Assembly (NCBI GenBank): GCA_023425905.1
Contig: JAFABT010000364.1
Location: 1 to 7,603, forward strand
Reading direction: 5' to 3'
Length of the DNA: 7,603 nt
From: Actinomycetes bacterium
GTDB lineage: Bacteria; Actinomycetota; Actinomycetes; Actinomycetales; Cellulomonadaceae
In this document: positions 4,979 to 7,603 of the stretch, piece after piece
Position numbering within the stretch: the stretch's first letter is position 1
Layout of the letters: each line of letters begins with the position of its first letter
The notes under the pieces: model-generated
The model's database searches: none
What the model was told of the DNA's origin: nothing
The model's input: only the letters and a program-made list of their open reading frames with translations
Position numbers and translations under genes: made by a program

Positions 4979-6886
4979 GTGACACCCGCTCCCGGGCTCG
5001 GCGGCGGCATGGGCGCAGGTATGGGCCGCGGAGGGCTCGGCTCCTACCGCGCCGACCCGTCCGTCCGCTCCGCGAGGCTCACGCGAGGCACGCTGCGGCG
5101 TGTGGCCGGGTTCGGACGCCCCTACCGCAGGTGGCTCGTCGCCTTCGTGCTCCTCATCGGCCTCGACGCCGCGATCGGCGCAGCCACGCCGCTCGTCCTC
5201 AAGGCGATCATCGACGACGGCATCGCCGAGTCCCGCGAGGACCTCGTGCTCTGGCTGTCCGGACTCGTCGCGGTCCTCGCCCTCGTGACGGGCGCGCTCA
5301 CGATGCTGCAGCGCTGGTTCTCCGCGCGCATCGGTGAGCACCTCATCCTCGACCTGCGATCGACCGTGTTCGACCACGTCCAGCGCATGCCGCTCGCCTT
5401 CTTCGCCCGCACGAGGACCGGGGCGCTCGTCCAACGGATCAACGGCGACGTCCTCGGCGCGCAGCAGGCCTTCACCTCGACCCTGTCGAACGTCTTCTCC
5501 AACACGCTCACGGTCGTCTTCGTCCTGGCCGCCATGCTGACGATGTCCTGGCAGCTCACGCTCGTCTCGCTGTGCCTGCTGCCCGCCTTCGTCCTGCCGG
5601 CTCGCTGGATCGGGCCGCGGCTGGCCCGGATCACGCGCGAGGCCTACGACATCAACGCGGACGTCGCGCAGATCATGAACGAGCGGTTCAACGTCGCAGG
5701 CGCCCAGCTCGCCAAGACCTACGGCCGCCCCGAGGACGAGTCCACCCACTACCGAGCAGCCGCCAGCCGGGTGCGCGACATCGGGGTCCGCCAGGCGATG
5801 TACGGCACGGTGTTCCGCACGTCGCTCACGACCGTCGCCGCTGTGGCGGTCGCGGTCGTCTACGCGCTCGGCGGGCTCCAGGCCGTCCAGGGCCAGCTCA
5901 CGGTCGGGGTGCTCGTTGCCCTCACCGCGTACCTCACCCGGCTCTACGGCCCCCTCACGGCGCTGTCCAACGTCCAGGTCGACGTCATGACTGCCCTCGT
6001 GAGCTTCGAGCGTGTGTTCGAGGTCCTCGACCTCCGACCGACCGTGACGGACGCGCCGGACGCCCGTGACCTCCGGCGTGCTGTCGAGGCCCGTGGCGCC
6101 GACGTCGAGCTGGACCACGTGACCTTCCGCTACCCGGGTCCCGAGGAGGTCTCACTCGCCTCGCTCGAGGCCGTCGCCACCCTGGGCCCCGCCCCCGAGG
6201 GCGACACGCTTCACGACGTCAGCGTGCACGTCCCTGCAGGGAGCACCGTCGCCCTCGTCGGGCCGTCCGGCGCCGGCAAGACGACGCTCAGCCACCTCGT
6301 CGTGCGGCTCTACGACCCCACGTCGGGCGCGGTGAGGATCGCGGGCGAGGATCTTCGCGATGTGACAAGCGCGTCGGTCCGCGCGACGGTCGGCACCGTC
6401 CCGCAGGACGCCCACATGTTCCACGACTCGATCGCGAACAACCTTCGCTTCGCGCGTCCAGCAGCCTCCGACGCCGAGCTCGAGGACGCGCTCCGTGCAG
6501 CGCACGTATGGGACCTCGTGGCCTCGTTGCCCGACGGCCTCGCGACCGTCGTCGGCGACCGCGGCTACCGGCTCTCCGGCGGGGAGCGGCAGCGGCTCGC
6601 CATCGCGCGCCTGCTTCTCAAGGCGCCCGACGTCGTCGTCCTCGACGAGGCGACCGCGCACCTCGACTCGGAGTCCGAGCACGCCGTCCAGCAGGCCTTC
6701 GCGACCGCCCTCGTCGGGCGGACGTCCCTCGTCATCGCCCACCGGCTCTCGACGATCCGCGACGCCGACGCGATCGTCGTGCTCGACAAGGGCCGCGTCG
6801 TCGCCCACGGCACGCATGACGCCCTGCTCGCCGAGGGCGGGCTCTATGCGGATCTCTACCGCCAGCAGTTCGCCGACCAGGCCTGA
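4979..6886 (+). CDS. ABC exporter, fused transmembrane and ATP-binding domains
   Basis: A 635-residue half-transporter (subfamily B type exporter) that should act as a dimer in the cytoplasmic membrane and export an unknown substrate. The N-terminus is a Gly/Met-rich tail (1-22). About six membrane helices follow (near 52-76, 90-110, 170-189, 191-213, 282-301, 306-325). The nucleotide-binding domain has an A-loop tyrosine (Tyr385 in FRYPG), Walker A GPSGAGKT (428-435), Q-loop Gln476 in VPQD, signature LSGGE (532-536), Walker B VVVLDEAT (552-559) with catalytic Glu557, D-loop HLDS (561-564) and switch His588 in IAHRLST. It is therefore expected to be catalytically competent. A stretch of about 20 residues (387-408) between the A-loop and the strand leading to Walker A is longer than in classic members. 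The GTG start is supported by GGAG 5 nt upstream; in-frame ATGs at 5009 and 5021 are possible but lack this. It is divergent from uvrB and convergent with coaE. Multidrug or lipid export is only a guess. Confidence 0.93.
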   Translation: MTPAPGLGGGMGAGMGRGGLGSYRADPSVRSARLTRGTLRRVAGFGRPYRRWLVAFVLLIGLDAAIGAATPLVLKAIIDDGIAESREDLVLWLSGLVAVLALVTGALTMLQRWFSARIGEHLILDLRSTVFDHVQRMPLAFFARTRTGALVQRINGDVLGAQQAFTSTLSNVFSNTLTVVFVLAAMLTMSWQLTLVSLCLLPAFVLPARWIGPRLARITREAYDINADVAQIMNERFNVAGAQLAKTYGRPEDESTHYRAAASRVRDIGVRQAMYGTVFRTSLTTVAAVAVAVVYALGGLQAVQGQLTVGVLVALTAYLTRLYGPLTALSNVQVDVMTALVSFERVFEVLDLRPTVTDAPDARDLRRAVEARGADVELDHVTFRYPGPEEVSLASLEAVATLGPAPEGDTLHDVSVHVPAGSTVALVGPSGAGKTTLSHLVVRLYDPTSGAVRIAGEDLRDVTSASVRATVGTVPQDAHMFHDSIANNLRFARPAASDAELEDALRAAHVWDLVASLPDGLATVVGDRGYRLSGGERQRLAIARLLLKAPDVVVLDEATAHLDSESEHAVQQAFATALVGRTSLVIAHRLSTIRDADAIVVLDKGRVVAHGTHDALLAEGGLYADLYRQQFADQA

Positions 6887-6919
6887 GCGGCACGCCCTTG
6901 TGGCCAGCTGGCACGCCCG
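6887..6919. other. Convergent gap between ABC and coaE genes with palindrome and short direct repeat
   Basis: The 33-nt gap contains the perfect palindrome GCCAGCTGGC (6903-6912). A 9-bp direct repeat GGCACGCCC (6889-6897 and 6910-6918) brackets it with a 21-nt period. No T-tract follows on either strand, so there is no canonical terminator. The elements may assist transcript ends or be chance. Confidence 0.35.
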
Positions 6920-7549
6920 TCAGAGCTGCTCGACGGAACCCTCCTCAGCTGCCTGACGCTCCAGCCGCTGCCAGAGCGCGTCGACCTGCGCACGGAGATG
7001 CGACTCGGATCCGCTCCCGTCGAGCACGAGGTCCGCGGCGGCGAGCCGCTCATCGTCGCTCGCCTGCGCGTCGATCCGTGACGCGGCGTCCAGCGCCGTG
7101 AGCCCTCGGCCGCTCACGAGCCGGTTGAGCCGTTGCTCGCGCGGAGCGTGGACGACGACGACGATGTGGAAGTCGGCTGCCTGCCCCGTCTCGACGAGCA
7201 GCGGGATGTCGTGGACGACGACGGCGTTCGCGTCGAGCGCCCCCGCAGCCGCGTCGCGCTCCGCTGCGAGCCTTGCGATGCTCGGGTGCACCGCGGCGTC
7301 GAGCCGTGCGCGCGCGACGTCGTCCCCGAACACACGGGCGGCCAGCGCCGGTCGGTCGAGCTCGCCGTCACTGCGCAGAACCCCCGGCCCGAATGCCTCG
7401 ACGACCGCATCCAGACCCACCGAGCCGGGTGCGACCGCCTCGCGGGCGAGCACGTCGTGATCGATGATGACGGCGCCCAGCTCCGCAAACCTCGTCGAGG
7501 CGACCGACTTGCCTGCGGCGATCCCGCCTGTGAGTCCGATGCGCTGCAT
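6920..7549 (-). CDS. coaE: Dephospho-CoA kinase
   Basis: A 209-residue P-loop kinase that phosphorylates the 3'-hydroxyl of the ribose of dephospho-CoA with ATP, the last step of coenzyme A synthesis, in the cytoplasm. It begins, as the family does, with IGLTGGIAAGKS, containing the P-loop GGIAAGKS (8-15). Other family marks are VIIDHDVLAREAV (27-39) with the acidic pair Asp30/Asp32, VHPS (87-90), VVHDIPLLVE (111-120), and the lid region QRLNRLVSGRGLT (139-151) followed by ASRIDAQASDDERLAAAD (156-173). The length is that of a stand-alone CoaE; the extra C-terminal UPF0157-type domain fused in some actinobacteria is absent. The ATG at 7549 is chosen because the conserved N-terminus starts there; a nearby ATG at 7557 is out of frame. 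No good Shine-Dalgarno is visible. Only 54 nt of upstream DNA is in the window, with nothing recognised in it. It lies convergent with the ABC gene. Confidence 0.95.
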   Translation of the reverse strand: MQRIGLTGGIAAGKSVASTRFAELGAVIIDHDVLAREAVAPGSVGLDAVVEAFGPGVLRSDGELDRPALAARVFGDDVARARLDAAVHPSIARLAAERDAAAGALDANAVVVHDIPLLVETGQAADFHIVVVVHAPREQRLNRLVSGRGLTALDAASRIDAQASDDERLAAADLVLDGSGSESHLRAQVDALWQRLERQAAEEGSVEQL

Positions 7550-7603
7550 CGGTCCATCGTGCCGTGCTTCGCCGGGCTGCGCACAGGGACGACCGCTCCG
7601 CCG

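Noticed and set aside
4824..4985. An upstream ATG giving UvrB 54 more N-terminal residues
   Set aside because: The extension is not UvrB-like and would overlap the start and ribosome site of the divergent ABC gene.
4775..6118. A 447-codon open frame on the minus strand opposite the ABC exporter and running into uvrB
   Set aside because: It has low-complexity Glu/Arg/Asp/Gly composition, no domain, and overlaps two well-supported genes.

Overview
This is a high-GC chromosomal window from an actinobacterium. The uvrB, coaE and TerC proteins, the heavy G/C third-position bias and the GTG starts suggest the Micrococcales (Cellulomonas-like), but the family-level guess is inference. It looks like an ordinary housekeeping region: there are no insertion sequences, phage genes, tRNA or rRNA genes, or CRISPR arrays. 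Coding density is high, with six genes in alternating orientation.

Layout from left to right. (1) The N-terminal 366 codons of an acyl-CoA dehydrogenase family gene on the minus strand, cut by the left edge. (2) Divergent from it, a small YciI-family gene on the plus strand. (3) Convergent with that, a TerC-family membrane protein gene on the minus strand. (4) In the leader of that gene, a sequence that fits the yybP-ykoY (manganese) riboswitch, followed by a hairpin that buries the terC Shine-Dalgarno sequence. (5) uvrB on the minus strand, apparently leaderless. (6) Divergent from uvrB, a fused ABC exporter gene on the plus strand. (7) Convergent with the exporter, coaE (dephospho-CoA kinase) on the minus strand, complete, with its start 54 nt from the right edge.

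The most interesting element is the terC leader. The aptamer's closing helix P1 and the Shine-Dalgarno-masking hairpin compete for the same strand, CCUCCGGU. When manganese stabilises P1, the ribosome site should be freed, so the sequence predicts a translational ON switch for a TerC-type manganese exporter. A -10 box placed so that transcription would begin at the first P1 base supports this. The riboswitch class is known; the direct, linker-free coupling to initiation in a GC-rich actinobacterial setting is the part worth checking.

Functionally, uvrB serves nucleotide excision repair, coaE the last step of CoA synthesis, terC metal homeostasis, and the ABC gene export of an unknown substrate. 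They share a neighbourhood (coaE, uvrB and terC on one strand is, from memory, common in actinobacteria) but not an evident pathway. The oppositely oriented ABC gene separates coaE from uvrB.
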